From contig NZ_KZ819076.1 in NCBI RefSeq assembly GCF_003115855.1, positions 62,001 to 126,000 of the forward strand: 64,000 bases of DNA, written 5' to 3'. The DNA comes from Brenneria corticis (GTDB lineage Bacteria; Pseudomonadota; Gammaproteobacteria; Enterobacterales; Enterobacteriaceae). The notes below the pieces were generated by a model. It did not search any database, was not told the DNA's origin, and was given only the letters and a program-made list of their open reading frames with translations. Positions 1 to 7,198 of this stretch are shown piece by piece. Within the stretch, counting starts at the first letter, position 1. Each line of letters starts with the position of its first letter. The translations under genes were made by a program, and so were the position numbers.

Positions 1-914
1 TGGGCGCCAAAATTATCCACCGCGATATCAACAAAGCGGGTCTGGTTGATATTTTAGGCGCCAGCGGCATTTCCAATATTCAGGGCGAAGTACAGATGAA
101 GCTTGATCTGTACGCCAATGAGAAGTTGAAAGCGGCGTTAAAAGCGCGGGGCGAGGTCGCCGGCATCGCCTCTGAAGAAGAGGACGAGATTGTCATTTTT
201 GAAGGCGATCGGGCTGAAAACGCCAAATACGTGGTGTTGATGGACCCGCTGGACGGCTCTTCCAACATTGATGTCAACGTATCCGTTGGCACCATCTTCT
301 CCATTTACCGACGTACCACCCCTTTGGGCGTCTCGGTAACGGAAGAAGACTTCCTGCAGCCGGGCAATAAGCAGGTCGCGGCGGGCTACATTGTGTACGG
401 ATCTTCCACCATGCTGGTGTATACCACCGGTCACGGCGTGCATGCCTTTACCTACGATCCGTCTCTGGGCGTATTCTGCCTGTCCCATGAAAAGGTTCAT
501 TTCCCGGAAAAAGGGAATATGTACTCCATCAACGAAGGGAATTACATTAAATTTCCTCTGGGGGTGAAGAAATACATTAAGTACTGCCAGGAGCAGGACG
601 AAGCGACGCTGCGCCCTTATACCTCGCGCTATATCGGTTCACTGGTCGCCGACTTCCATCGCAACCTGTTGAAGGGCGGGATTTATCTCTATCCGAGCAC
701 CGCGAGCTACCCGCAAGGCAAACTGCGTCTGCTGTACGAATGCAATCCGATGGCGTTTCTGGCGGAGCAGGCGGGCGGTAAAGCCAGCGACGGCGAAAAC
801 CGTATTCTGGATATTATCCCGGATAAGCTGCACCAGCGTTCGCCTTTCTTTGTGGGAACGGAATCGATGGTGAGTGACGTTGAGCGTTTTATCCGTGAGT
901 ACCCGGATGAGTAA
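1..914 (+). CDS. fbp: Fructose-1,6-bisphosphatase class 1 (3' part)
   Basis: Hydrolyses fructose 1,6-bisphosphate to fructose 6-phosphate, the committed step of gluconeogenesis, in the cytoplasm. The reading frame is open from base 3 and reads GAKIIHRDINKAGL, which matches E. coli Fbp from about residue 32, so roughly 31 N-terminal residues lie outside the window. The metal- and phosphate-binding segment DPLDGSSNIDVN is intact, as are the ASEEEDE acidic metal site and the LLYECNPMAFLAEQAGGKAS segment near the C-terminus. The protein ends at the usual length. In E. coli fbp lies elsewhere, next to mpl; here it faces ruvX tail to tail. Confidence 0.97.
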   Translation, partial: GAKIIHRDINKAGLVDILGASGISNIQGEVQMKLDLYANEKLKAALKARGEVAGIASEEEDEIVIFEGDRAENAKYVVLMDPLDGSSNIDVNVSVGTIFSIYRRTTPLGVSVTEEDFLQPGNKQVAAGYIVYGSSTMLVYTTGHGVHAFTYDPSLGVFCLSHEKVHFPEKGNMYSINEGNYIKFPLGVKKYIKYCQEQDEATLRPYTSRYIGSLVADFHRNLLKGGIYLYPSTASYPQGKLRLLYECNPMAFLAEQAGGKASDGENRILDIIPDKLHQRSPFFVGTESMVSDVERFIREYPDE

Positions 915-923
915 GCTCTCTTT

Positions 924-947
924 CGCCTGAGTGGCGGCGTTTTTTTG
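924..947 (+). terminator. Putative terminator of fbp
   Basis: A short stem CGCC/GGCG (924-927 with 933-936) is followed after three bases by a run of seven T. It starts ten bases after the fbp stop codon. The stem is short, so the call is moderate. Confidence 0.5.
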
Positions 948-1044
948 TGGCGTGCCATTCCATGGCCGCCACCTTTCGGGCCGTCGCTAACGCGACGTCA
1001 AAAACTTACGGAGGGCGCCCTGACGGGCCGCCGCAAGCGGCGTT

Positions 1045-1067
1045 AAAAAACGCTCCAGGCGTTTTTT
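1045..1067. terminator. Bidirectional terminator hairpin between fbp and ruvX
   Basis: Perfect inverted repeat AAAAAACGC-TCCAG-GCGTTTTTT, symmetrical, so it can end transcripts from both convergent genes. With its left flank (from 1035) it is nearly identical to a hairpin at 42025-42056 in the thr leader, indicating a small dispersed repeat. Confidence 0.75.
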
Positions 1068-1089
1068 CTCCCGGAAGTTTTTTGTTTCA

Positions 1090-1113
1090 GTGTGCCTGCG
1101 CCGACAGGCACAC
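1090..1113. repeat. Perfect 9-bp inverted repeat
   Basis: GTGTGCCTG at 1090-1098 pairs exactly with CAGGCACAC at 1105-1113 around a 6-base loop. It lies 35 bp beyond the ruvX stop codon. No T-run follows on either strand, so it is not a canonical terminator; it may stabilise the 3' end of the ruvX transcript. Confidence 0.6.
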
Positions 1114-1147
1114 CGTATGAATTCCCGCCGTCCGCCGGCCCCTATTG

Positions 1148-1570
1148 CTAGGGGTTTTGCGCCTCAAACCAGCTTTCCAGAATAATAACCGCCGATGCGG
1201 CATCCACGCTGCCTTTATCCAGCGCCCGGAAACCGCCGTGTGCGAACAGATCGGCGCGCGCTTCCACCGTGCTCAGCCGCTCATCATGCAGCTCGATCCG
1301 CACGCCGAAACGGCCGTGCAGGCGATTGGCGAATTTTCGCGCTCTGGCGGTCAGCGGCTGCTCGGTGCCGTCCATATTGAGCGGCAGCCCGACGACGACC
1401 AGCGCCGGTTGCCATTCGGACAACAGCTTTTCCACTTTTTGCCAGTCGGGTACGCCGTCCTGCGCTTTGAACGACGTCAGCGGACGGGCGGTGCGCGTTA
1501 TTTCCTGACCGATAGCCACGCCGATGCTTTTGGTGCCGAAATCAAAGGCGAGAATGGTGCGGCTCGCCAT
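1148..1570 (-). CDS. ruvX: Pre-16S rRNA nuclease / RuvC-fold resolvase YqgF
   Basis: RNase H-fold nuclease that takes part in 5'-end maturation of 16S rRNA. 140 residues, near the 138 of E. coli. Visible motifs: DFGTKSIGVAIG at residues 10-21 (first catalytic Asp), GLPLNMDGTEQ in the middle, DERLSTVEA, and the C-terminal DAASAVIILE segment with the last acidic residue. Its ATG overlaps the yqgE stop codon by one base, so the two are translationally coupled, as in other enterobacteria. Confidence 0.95.
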   Translation of the reverse strand: MASRTILAFDFGTKSIGVAIGQEITRTARPLTSFKAQDGVPDWQKVEKLLSEWQPALVVVGLPLNMDGTEQPLTARARKFANRLHGRFGVRIELHDERLSTVEARADLFAHGGFRALDKGSVDAASAVIILESWFEAQNP

Positions 1571-2133
1571 CAGGCGTGTCCTGCTTCGGCGGCGATATTG
1601 TGGATATCCACCCCGAGCTTTTTCGCCGCCGCGCGCCAGCGTTCGGCAATCGGGGTGTGAAACAGAATCTCTTTATCCGCCGGCGTGGTCAGCCAGGCGT
1701 TGTCCAGCAGTTCGCTTTCCAACTGGCCTTGATCCCAGGCGGAATAGCCCAGCGCCACCAGGGTGTTTTCCGGCTGCTGCGCGGTTCCCAACGTCTTCAG
1801 CACGTCTTGCGACGTGGTGATCATGGTCTCCGCTGAAATACCGATGCTGGAGGCGAAACCGGAACGGGGCGTATGCAGGATAAATCCACGATCGTCCGCC
1901 AGGGGGCCGCCGGCAAAAACGGGCTTGTCCAGGCGGATCGACGGATCGCGCGGCGTTGGCGCTATCTTCAGCTTTTTCAGCACATTTTCCACCGTGAACT
2001 GTTCCATGGGCTTGTTGACGATCAGCCCCATGGCCCCGTCTTCATTATGCTCGCAGATATAGACCACCGAACGTTTGAATACCGGGTCCTGGAGCGCGGG
2101 CATGGCAATGAGAAAGTGATGCTGTAAATTCAT
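1570..2133 (-). CDS. yqgE: UPF0301 family protein YqgE
   Basis: Conserved small protein of unknown molecular function (DUF179). 187 residues, as in E. coli. Recognisable segments: MNLQHHFLIAMPALQDPVFK at the N-terminus, CEHNEDGAMGLIVNKP, GGPLADDRGFILH and GYSAWDQGQLE. It ends in a one-base overlap with ruvX and follows gshB by 102 bases in the same direction. The ruvX neighbour is conserved widely, which hints at a shared process but does not define a role. Confidence 0.93.
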   Translation of the reverse strand: MNLQHHFLIAMPALQDPVFKRSVVYICEHNEDGAMGLIVNKPMEQFTVENVLKKLKIAPTPRDPSIRLDKPVFAGGPLADDRGFILHTPRSGFASSIGISAETMITTSQDVLKTLGTAQQPENTLVALGYSAWDQGQLESELLDNAWLTTPADKEILFHTPIAERWRAAAKKLGVDIHNIAAEAGHA

Positions 2134-2235
2134 TATGTGTTTTTATCGATCTCTGTCGGCGTTTGATAATCGGCCCGTCGACCAAAGACGAGCCGGACGT
2201 TTATGCGTTCCGGCTGAAGCTGGCGCCGGCACGCA

Positions 2236-3195
2236 TCAGCTGTTGCGCGCAGCCAGACGTTTTTCAATCGCATCCATCAGCATACCGGTGATGGAAACAT
2301 CCGGGTAGGCCGCTTCGATCTCGCGTACGCAGGTCGGACTGGTGACGTTGATTTCCGTCAGACGATCGCCAATGATATCCAGACCAACAAAAATCAGGCC
2401 TTTCCGCTTCAGCGTCGGCGCCACGTCACGGGCGATTTGCCAGTCGCTTTCGCTCAGCGGACGAGCTTCTCCCCGCCCTCCGGCGGCCAGGTTGCCGCGC
2501 GTCTCCCCGCTTTTGGGAATACGGGCCAGACAGTAAGGTACCGGTTCTCCGTCCACCACCAGCACGCGCTTGTCGCCCTCTTTAATCGCCGGCAGATAAT
2601 TTTGCGCCATGCAGTAGCGGCTGCCATGCTCGGTCAGCGTTTCAATGATGACGGAAACGTTGGCGTCATCCTGCTTGAGGCGGAAAATCGAGGCGCCCCC
2701 CATGCCGTCCAGCGGCTTGAGGATCACGTCGCCGTGTTTCTGGTGGAACTGGCGCAGCTTATCCGCGCTGCGGGTCACCAGGGTATCGGGCGTCAGATGC
2801 GGGAACCAGGCGGTGAACAGCTTTTCGTTGCAGTCGCGCAGGCTCTGCGGTTTATTGACAATCAGCGTGCCTTGCTCTTCCGCGCGCTCCAGGATATAGG
2901 TGGCGTAAATAAATTCCGTATCGAATGGCGGATCTTTACGCATCAGAATCACATCCAGCTCCTCCAGCGCGATGTCCTGATCGCCGGAGAAATCATACCA
3001 GCCGTCATAGTCGTACTGAACGTTCAGACGGCGGGTGGCGGCGCGGGCCACGCCGGCATGCAGATAGAGATCGTTCATCTCCATATAATGCAGTTCCCAG
3101 CCGCGGCGCTGCGCTTCCAGCAGCATGGCGAAGCTGGTGTCTTTCTTGATATTGATGGCGTCGATAGGATCCATCACGATACCGAGTTTGATCAT
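2236..3195 (-). CDS. gshB: Glutathione synthetase
   Basis: ATP-grasp ligase that joins gamma-glutamylcysteine and glycine to make glutathione in the cytoplasm. 319 residues, near the E. coli length of 316. The N-terminus MIKLGIVMDPIDAINIKKDT, the ATP-grasp phosphate loop around LDGMGGASIFRL, and the C-terminal INVTSPTCVREIEA are all typical. It starts 12 bases after the rsmE stop, so it is very likely cotranscribed with rsmE. Confidence 0.97.
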   Translation of the reverse strand: MIKLGIVMDPIDAINIKKDTSFAMLLEAQRRGWELHYMEMNDLYLHAGVARAATRRLNVQYDYDGWYDFSGDQDIALEELDVILMRKDPPFDTEFIYATYILERAEEQGTLIVNKPQSLRDCNEKLFTAWFPHLTPDTLVTRSADKLRQFHQKHGDVILKPLDGMGGASIFRLKQDDANVSVIIETLTEHGSRYCMAQNYLPAIKEGDKRVLVVDGEPVPYCLARIPKSGETRGNLAAGGRGEARPLSESDWQIARDVAPTLKRKGLIFVGLDIIGDRLTEINVTSPTCVREIEAAYPDVSITGMLMDAIEKRLAARNS

Positions 3196-3207
3196 TATGT
3201 TCTCCTG

Positions 3208-3942
3208 TTACCCCAGATCGCCGAAACGTACCTGTAAGGCGGTAATGGCGGTGAGCGCGGTAGTTTCTGTGCGCAATACGCGCGGCCCCAAAAGGATATC
3301 GGTAAATCCGTACTCTGAGGTCATCGAAATTTCACTGGCGGAAAGCCCTCCCTCCGGGCCGATCAGCAGCCGAATCTGATTTACCGGCAACGGTAAGGTA
3401 TTAATGCTCTGCGTCGCCCGCGGGTGCAGGTTGAGTTTTAACGCCGCATCCTGCTCGGCGCACCAGGCTTCCAGCGTCATGGCGGGGCGCACTTGCGGCA
3501 GGCGGTTGCGGCCGCATTGTTCACAGGCGGCGATGGCGATTTTTCGCCACTGGACGAGTTTTTTTTCCAGACGGTCCCCGTCCAATTTTACCCCGCAGCG
3601 TTCGGAAAGCAGGGGAGTAATCACGTTCACGCCCAGCTCAATGGATTTCTGAATGGTGAACTCCATTTTTTCGCCGCGGGAGATGACCTGGCCAAGATGC
3701 AGGCGTAACGGCGACTCTTTATCTTCCAACTTACCTTCAGCGACGCGGACGCGCACATTTTTTTTATCCGCCAGCACGATTTCAGCATCAAAGATGTGAT
3801 TACTGCCGTCGAATAATTGCAACGGTTGGCCGCTGCTCATACGCAGAACGCGCCCAACGTGGTTGGCGGCATCTTCGCTCAGTGCCACTTCGCCGCCCGC
3901 GAGCGGCAGCGTTTCGGGATGAAAAATGCGCGGGATTCGCAT
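3208..3942 (-). CDS. rsmE: 16S rRNA m3U1498 methyltransferase
   Basis: SPOUT-class methyltransferase that makes N3-methyluridine at position 1498 of 16S rRNA. The frame is open further upstream, but the start at 3942 gives MRIPRIFHPETL, the family N-terminus, and a 244-residue protein (E. coli 243). An N-terminal RNA-binding domain is followed by the knotted AdoMet fold with LLIGPEGGLSASEI and LGPRVLRTETTALTA near the C-terminus. gshB follows 12 bases downstream. Confidence 0.96.
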   Translation of the reverse strand: MRIPRIFHPETLPLAGGEVALSEDAANHVGRVLRMSSGQPLQLFDGSNHIFDAEIVLADKKNVRVRVAEGKLEDKESPLRLHLGQVISRGEKMEFTIQKSIELGVNVITPLLSERCGVKLDGDRLEKKLVQWRKIAIAACEQCGRNRLPQVRPAMTLEAWCAEQDAALKLNLHPRATQSINTLPLPVNQIRLLIGPEGGLSASEISMTSEYGFTDILLGPRVLRTETTALTAITALQVRFGDLG

Positions 3943-4061
3943 ACTGATGTTGTGACCTTTATCATGTAGTAATCCGCATCGGACCGGCCGGGGCCAATAG
4001 CGGCAAACCACCGCGCACAGGCAGTGGTTTTACGGACGAATAGCTATAGTAGGTAGACAGG

Positions 4062-4760
4062 CTATCGCTGGCAAGCCTGTTGAACGTAAGGGTTGTGATT
4101 CCTCTGTTTCGCGGCGATGCGCCGGTCGCGGGTGCACTCCCACTGCGTTACCGGGAATTGCTTGTCCCAGACCTCAAACAATCGGGTTTGCTGGCTGGAT
4201 AAACGCAGCTGGTAGCGATCCCGCATATAAAAATAGGTACGGGCGATGGCGCCGCGGGCGCGGGCCGGCGGTTCCGCCAGCTTGTTTTTGAAATCGATTT
4301 TCATCTCGCACTGGCCGTACTGCGCTTCTCCGCCGTTCCATTGACCATACATGAAATTACCGCGATCGCCGTTGACTTCGCCGATGGCGGGTTGCAGGTT
4401 ATGCAGGTCGATTTCCATTTCACGGTATACCGGATCCCGGCTGCAGTTTTTCCTGCCGCCATTTTGCCAGCACTGGCGCTGGTGGCCGAACTGCCAGGCG
4501 GGAACCACGTGCTCCCACTCGATGCGGTTGGCGCGCAGTTCGCTTTTTCTTACCTGATAGCCGCAGGAGGCGAGATCCGGGGTGCCTTTTTTCCCCTGCC
4601 ATTTGATGTCGCAACCGCAGTAAAACGAACCCGGCGCGCCCTGATTTATCTCTACCGCCGCCGCTTTTGCCTGCGAGAAATTATTAATGTTTTGACTAAA
4701 GGCGGTGGCGGAAATCAGGCCCAGCCCGACCGCGGCGATAATCAGTGTTTTGCGTAGCAT
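4062..4760 (-). CDS. endA: Periplasmic endonuclease I
   Basis: Secreted, metal-dependent nonspecific DNase of the periplasm. The chosen ATG at 4760 gives 232 residues beginning with a signal peptide (MLRKTLIIAAVGLGLISATAFS, cleavage probably just before QNINNF). An upstream in-frame TTG at 4778 has no better ribosome site. Body matches E. coli EndA closely: EWEHVVPAWQFGHQRQCW holds the active-site His, NLQPAIGEVNGDRGNFMY the metal-binding Asn region, and the Cys pairs that form disulfides are kept. Confidence 0.95.
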   Translation of the reverse strand: MLRKTLIIAAVGLGLISATAFSQNINNFSQAKAAAVEINQGAPGSFYCGCDIKWQGKKGTPDLASCGYQVRKSELRANRIEWEHVVPAWQFGHQRQCWQNGGRKNCSRDPVYREMEIDLHNLQPAIGEVNGDRGNFMYGQWNGGEAQYGQCEMKIDFKNKLAEPPARARGAIARTYFYMRDRYQLRLSSQQTRLFEVWDKQFPVTQWECTRDRRIAAKQRNHNPYVQQACQR

Positions 4761-4856
4761 ATTCCAAATAATCCACAATCAACAAAGCAGGCAGACTACC
4801 GGATGAGCCTGCGGCAGGCAAATGCAAAAAGCAGTTTTTAAACTGAGAATTTTCTT

Positions 4857-5369
4857 TTAAATAGAATTTGTTACGATAAAACGTAATGTCCTGCCGCATT
4901 GCCGGCAGCGATATTCTGTTTCGCCGCGCAGCACGCGGTTATGGCGGCGCACGGTTAACTCATGTTGCCGGCAATCGCATTGGTAGGGGAAGGTTTTACC
5001 CTGCACGGATTGCACGGCAAAGCGATGCGTTCTTCTGGCGGGCGTCTGTAACACATTTTCCATCATCCAACGCCACTCTTTGCCGTGCGGCGCCACTTTG
5101 CCGAAGCGGGCGAATACCAGCAAATGCGCCAGTTCGTGCGGGACGACTTCATCAATAAAAGTTTGCTGGTTTTCCTGCAAGAGGACAGGATTGAGGCGGA
5201 TTTCCCAGTGCTGTAGCCAGGCGGTGCCGGCGGTGGAACCGCGTTGCTGATAGTTGACCGCGGGTTCGGGATAATGGGTGTCCAAAGCCGTATTGGCTAG
5301 CTGGAGCTTATCGCGCAGGCAGCGCATTACCGCCTGGTGATGGGCAATGGGAATTCTCGGTGTGTTCAT
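4857..5369 (-). CDS. sprT: SprT family zinc metalloprotease-like protein
   Basis: Family with a zincin motif and a C-terminal zinc ribbon; the E. coli protein has no firmly established job. The start at 5369 (MNTPRIPIAHHQAV) gives 170 residues against 165 in E. coli; an ATG four codons upstream at 5381 is an alternative and neither has a clear ribosome site. HELAH (zinc and catalytic Glu) lies after VVPHE, with APHGKEWRWMM behind it, and two CxC/CxxC pairs near the C-terminus form the ribbon. It lies between metK and endA; galP, found there in E. coli, is absent. Confidence 0.92.
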   Translation of the reverse strand: MNTPRIPIAHHQAVMRCLRDKLQLANTALDTHYPEPAVNYQQRGSTAGTAWLQHWEIRLNPVLLQENQQTFIDEVVPHELAHLLVFARFGKVAPHGKEWRWMMENVLQTPARRTHRFAVQSVQGKTFPYQCDCRQHELTVRRHNRVLRGETEYRCRQCGRTLRFIVTNSI

Positions 5370-5399
5370 ACGGAGAAGCATAAAACGGGGCGGGGCGAA

Positions 5400-5460
5400 G
5401 CGCAATGACCCGCTCCCAGTCTCCCCCTTGTCAGGGGGGAGGAGCGATGCGGTATTGCGC
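5400..5460. repeat. 61-bp nested inverted repeat between metK and sprT
   Basis: Outer arms GCGCAAT (5400-5406) and ATTGCGC (5454-5460), middle arms CGCTCC and GGAGCG, and inner arms CTCCCCC and GGGGGGAG fold into one long interrupted hairpin. It abuts the metK stop codon exactly and precedes sprT. It could act as metK terminator or processing site, although no T-run follows, or be a small palindromic repeat element. Confidence 0.6.
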
Positions 5461-6612
5461 TTACAAACCGGCGGCTTCACGCAGCTGCGCGACCTTATCG
5501 GTTTTTTCCCACGGGAAATGTTCGCGCCCGAAGTGACCGTAAGCGGCGGTATCCTGATAGATCGGGTGCAGCAGATCCAGCATCTTGATAAGACCGTACG
5601 GACGCAGGTCGAAGAATTCACGCACCAGCAGGGTAAGCCGCTCGGTTGAAATCTTTTCCGTGCCGAAGGTTTCGATCATGATGGAGGTCGGTTCAGCCAC
5701 GCCGATGGCGTAGGACACCTGGATCTCGCAGCGTTCGGCCAGACCGGCGGCGACGATGTTTTTCGCCACGTAGCGCGCGGCGTAAGCGGCGGAACGGTCG
5801 ACTTTTGACGGATCCTTGCCGGAGAACGCGCCGCCGCCGTGACGCGCCGCGCCGCCGTAGGTATCGACAATGATTTTACGTCCGGTCAGACCGCAGTCGC
5901 CCATCGGGCCGCCGATAACGAAACGACCCGTCGGGTTGATGAAAAATTTGGTGCCGGCGGTAAGCCATTCGGCCGGAAGAACCGGTTTGATAATCTCTTC
6001 CATCACCGCTTCATGCAGATCATGCTGAGCGATATCTTCCGAGTGCTGGGTGGACAGCACCACGGCATCGATACCGGCAATTTTGCCGTCGTCATACAGG
6101 AAAGTGACCTGGCTTTTCGCGTCCGGGCGCAGCCACGGCAGCGTACCGTTTTTACGCACTTCGGACTGGCGCTGCACCAGACGGTGGGCGTAGGTGATCG
6201 GCGCCGGCATCAGCACATCGGTTTCGTTGGTCGCGTAGCCAAACATCAGGCCCTGATCGCCCGCCCCCTGCTCCAGCGGGTCGGTACGGTCAACGCCCTG
6301 GTTGATATCGGGAGATTGCTTGCCGATGGCGCTCAGCACGGCGCAGGAGTTGGCGTCAAAGCCCATTTCGGAATTAACGTAGCCAATATCGCGGATGGTG
6401 CGGCGCGTAATTTCTTCGATATCTACCCAGGCGCTGGTCGTGATTTCACCACCGACTAACACCATGCCGGTTTTTACGTAAGTCTCGCAAGCGACACGAG
6501 CCTTGGGATCTTGCTCCAGAATGGCGTCAAGGACCGCATCGGAAATCTGATCAGCAATTTTGTCAGGATGTCCTTCAGAGACGGACTCGGACGTAAAAAG
6601 GTGTTTAGCCAT
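5461..6612 (-). CDS. metK: S-adenosylmethionine synthetase
   Basis: Makes S-adenosylmethionine from methionine and ATP. 383 residues (E. coli 384). Diagnostic segments are all present: N-terminal FTSESVSEGHPDK, the family signature GAGDQGLMFGYA, and the glycine-rich phosphate loop GGGAFSGKDPSKVDRS. The gene is divergent from speA, with 586 bp between them. MetJ-like half sites occur in the upstream region (see separate entry). Confidence 0.98.
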   Translation of the reverse strand: MAKHLFTSESVSEGHPDKIADQISDAVLDAILEQDPKARVACETYVKTGMVLVGGEITTSAWVDIEEITRRTIRDIGYVNSEMGFDANSCAVLSAIGKQSPDINQGVDRTDPLEQGAGDQGLMFGYATNETDVLMPAPITYAHRLVQRQSEVRKNGTLPWLRPDAKSQVTFLYDDGKIAGIDAVVLSTQHSEDIAQHDLHEAVMEEIIKPVLPAEWLTAGTKFFINPTGRFVIGGPMGDCGLTGRKIIVDTYGGAARHGGGAFSGKDPSKVDRSAAYAARYVAKNIVAAGLAERCEIQVSYAIGVAEPTSIMIETFGTEKISTERLTLLVREFFDLRPYGLIKMLDLLHPIYQDTAAYGHFGREHFPWEKTDKVAQLREAAGL

Positions 6613-6668
6613 GAGTTTTCTTTACCTTCAAATCAAAGCCGTTAAGCCGTGTATCAGTGAATCGGTAT

Positions 6669-6692
6669 AGATGGATTAACATCTGGATGGCT
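6669..6692. promoter_or_regulatory. Possible MetJ (met box) array upstream of metK
   Basis: Three consecutive 8-mers AGATGGAT, TAACATCT and GGATGGCT resemble tandem met boxes (consensus AGACGTCT) and start 57 bp upstream of the metK ATG. The matches are imperfect (5-6 of 8), so this rests on tandem spacing and on metK being a known MetJ target in enterobacteria. Confidence 0.4.
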
Positions 6693-6852
6693 ATTCTAGG
6701 TCACATTTTGGCCCCATTGCCAGCAGTTTTTAGTTTTAGCCGTCCATCGCCGTCAGCTTGCCGGTTGCTGGAGGTCGGCCGCCGGGATATTTTCATTTTG
6801 CTTTTCCATCGTCATCCCGGTATAAACGGCGAGCGGTTTGTTGGTCGTGATG

Positions 6853-6861
6853 TGATATACT
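6853..6861 (+). promoter_or_regulatory. Extended -10 promoter candidate for speA
   Basis: TGATATACT is an extended -10 element (TG-n-TATACT). No good -35 is seen at the matching distance, as is common for extended -10 promoters. A start about 6868 would give speA an untranslated leader of about 330 bases that includes a small open reading frame. Confidence 0.45.
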
Positions 6862-6926
6862 GAACCGTTTGATTAAGGCTGACCGCATACCCGGACCTTG
6901 CGGCGCACGTGGAGGTGATAGGATTG

Positions 6927-7064
6927 ATGATCCGTTGTTTACTGAGTGTGTTGCGCTCGCAACGCTTTTCTCTCGACGCTATGGCGTCAGCTGCTCAACC
7001 CTTCTTTTCGTTGGCCCGAAGTTGCCTGTCGCTGAATGCGACGCAGGACTCCAGGGCCGGCTAA
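6927..7064 (+). CDS. Candidate leader peptide upstream of speA (45 aa)
   Basis: ATG at 6927, preceded by GGAGGTG at 6911-6917 and AGGA closer in; the predicted product begins MIRCLLSVLRSQRFSLD and ends SLNATQDSRAG. It does not resemble what I recall of E. coli YqgB, which occupies this position there. It carries four Arg in total, two of them in the first ten residues. It may be a translated leader controlling speA, or a chance reading frame in a long 5' UTR. The region 6613-7198 holds no other gene I can support. Confidence 0.3.
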   Translation: MIRCLLSVLRSQRFSLDAMASAAQPFFSLARSCLSLNATQDSRAG

Positions 7065-7198
7065 CCCGTCGTTTATTTCCTGAGCCAGACGCATGCGACG
7101 CTCCTCTGGCAATGATTTCCCGGTGATTTTTCACAACCAGTTTCACTGACCCGGACCACGGAGTCTGACAACGTGTTTTACACTAATAGAGGTTCGTT

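Noticed and set aside
6657..7126. Two further small plus-strand frames upstream of speA (6657-6863 and 6869-7126)
   Set aside because: No good ribosome sites; the second conflicts with the better supported 6927-7064 frame.
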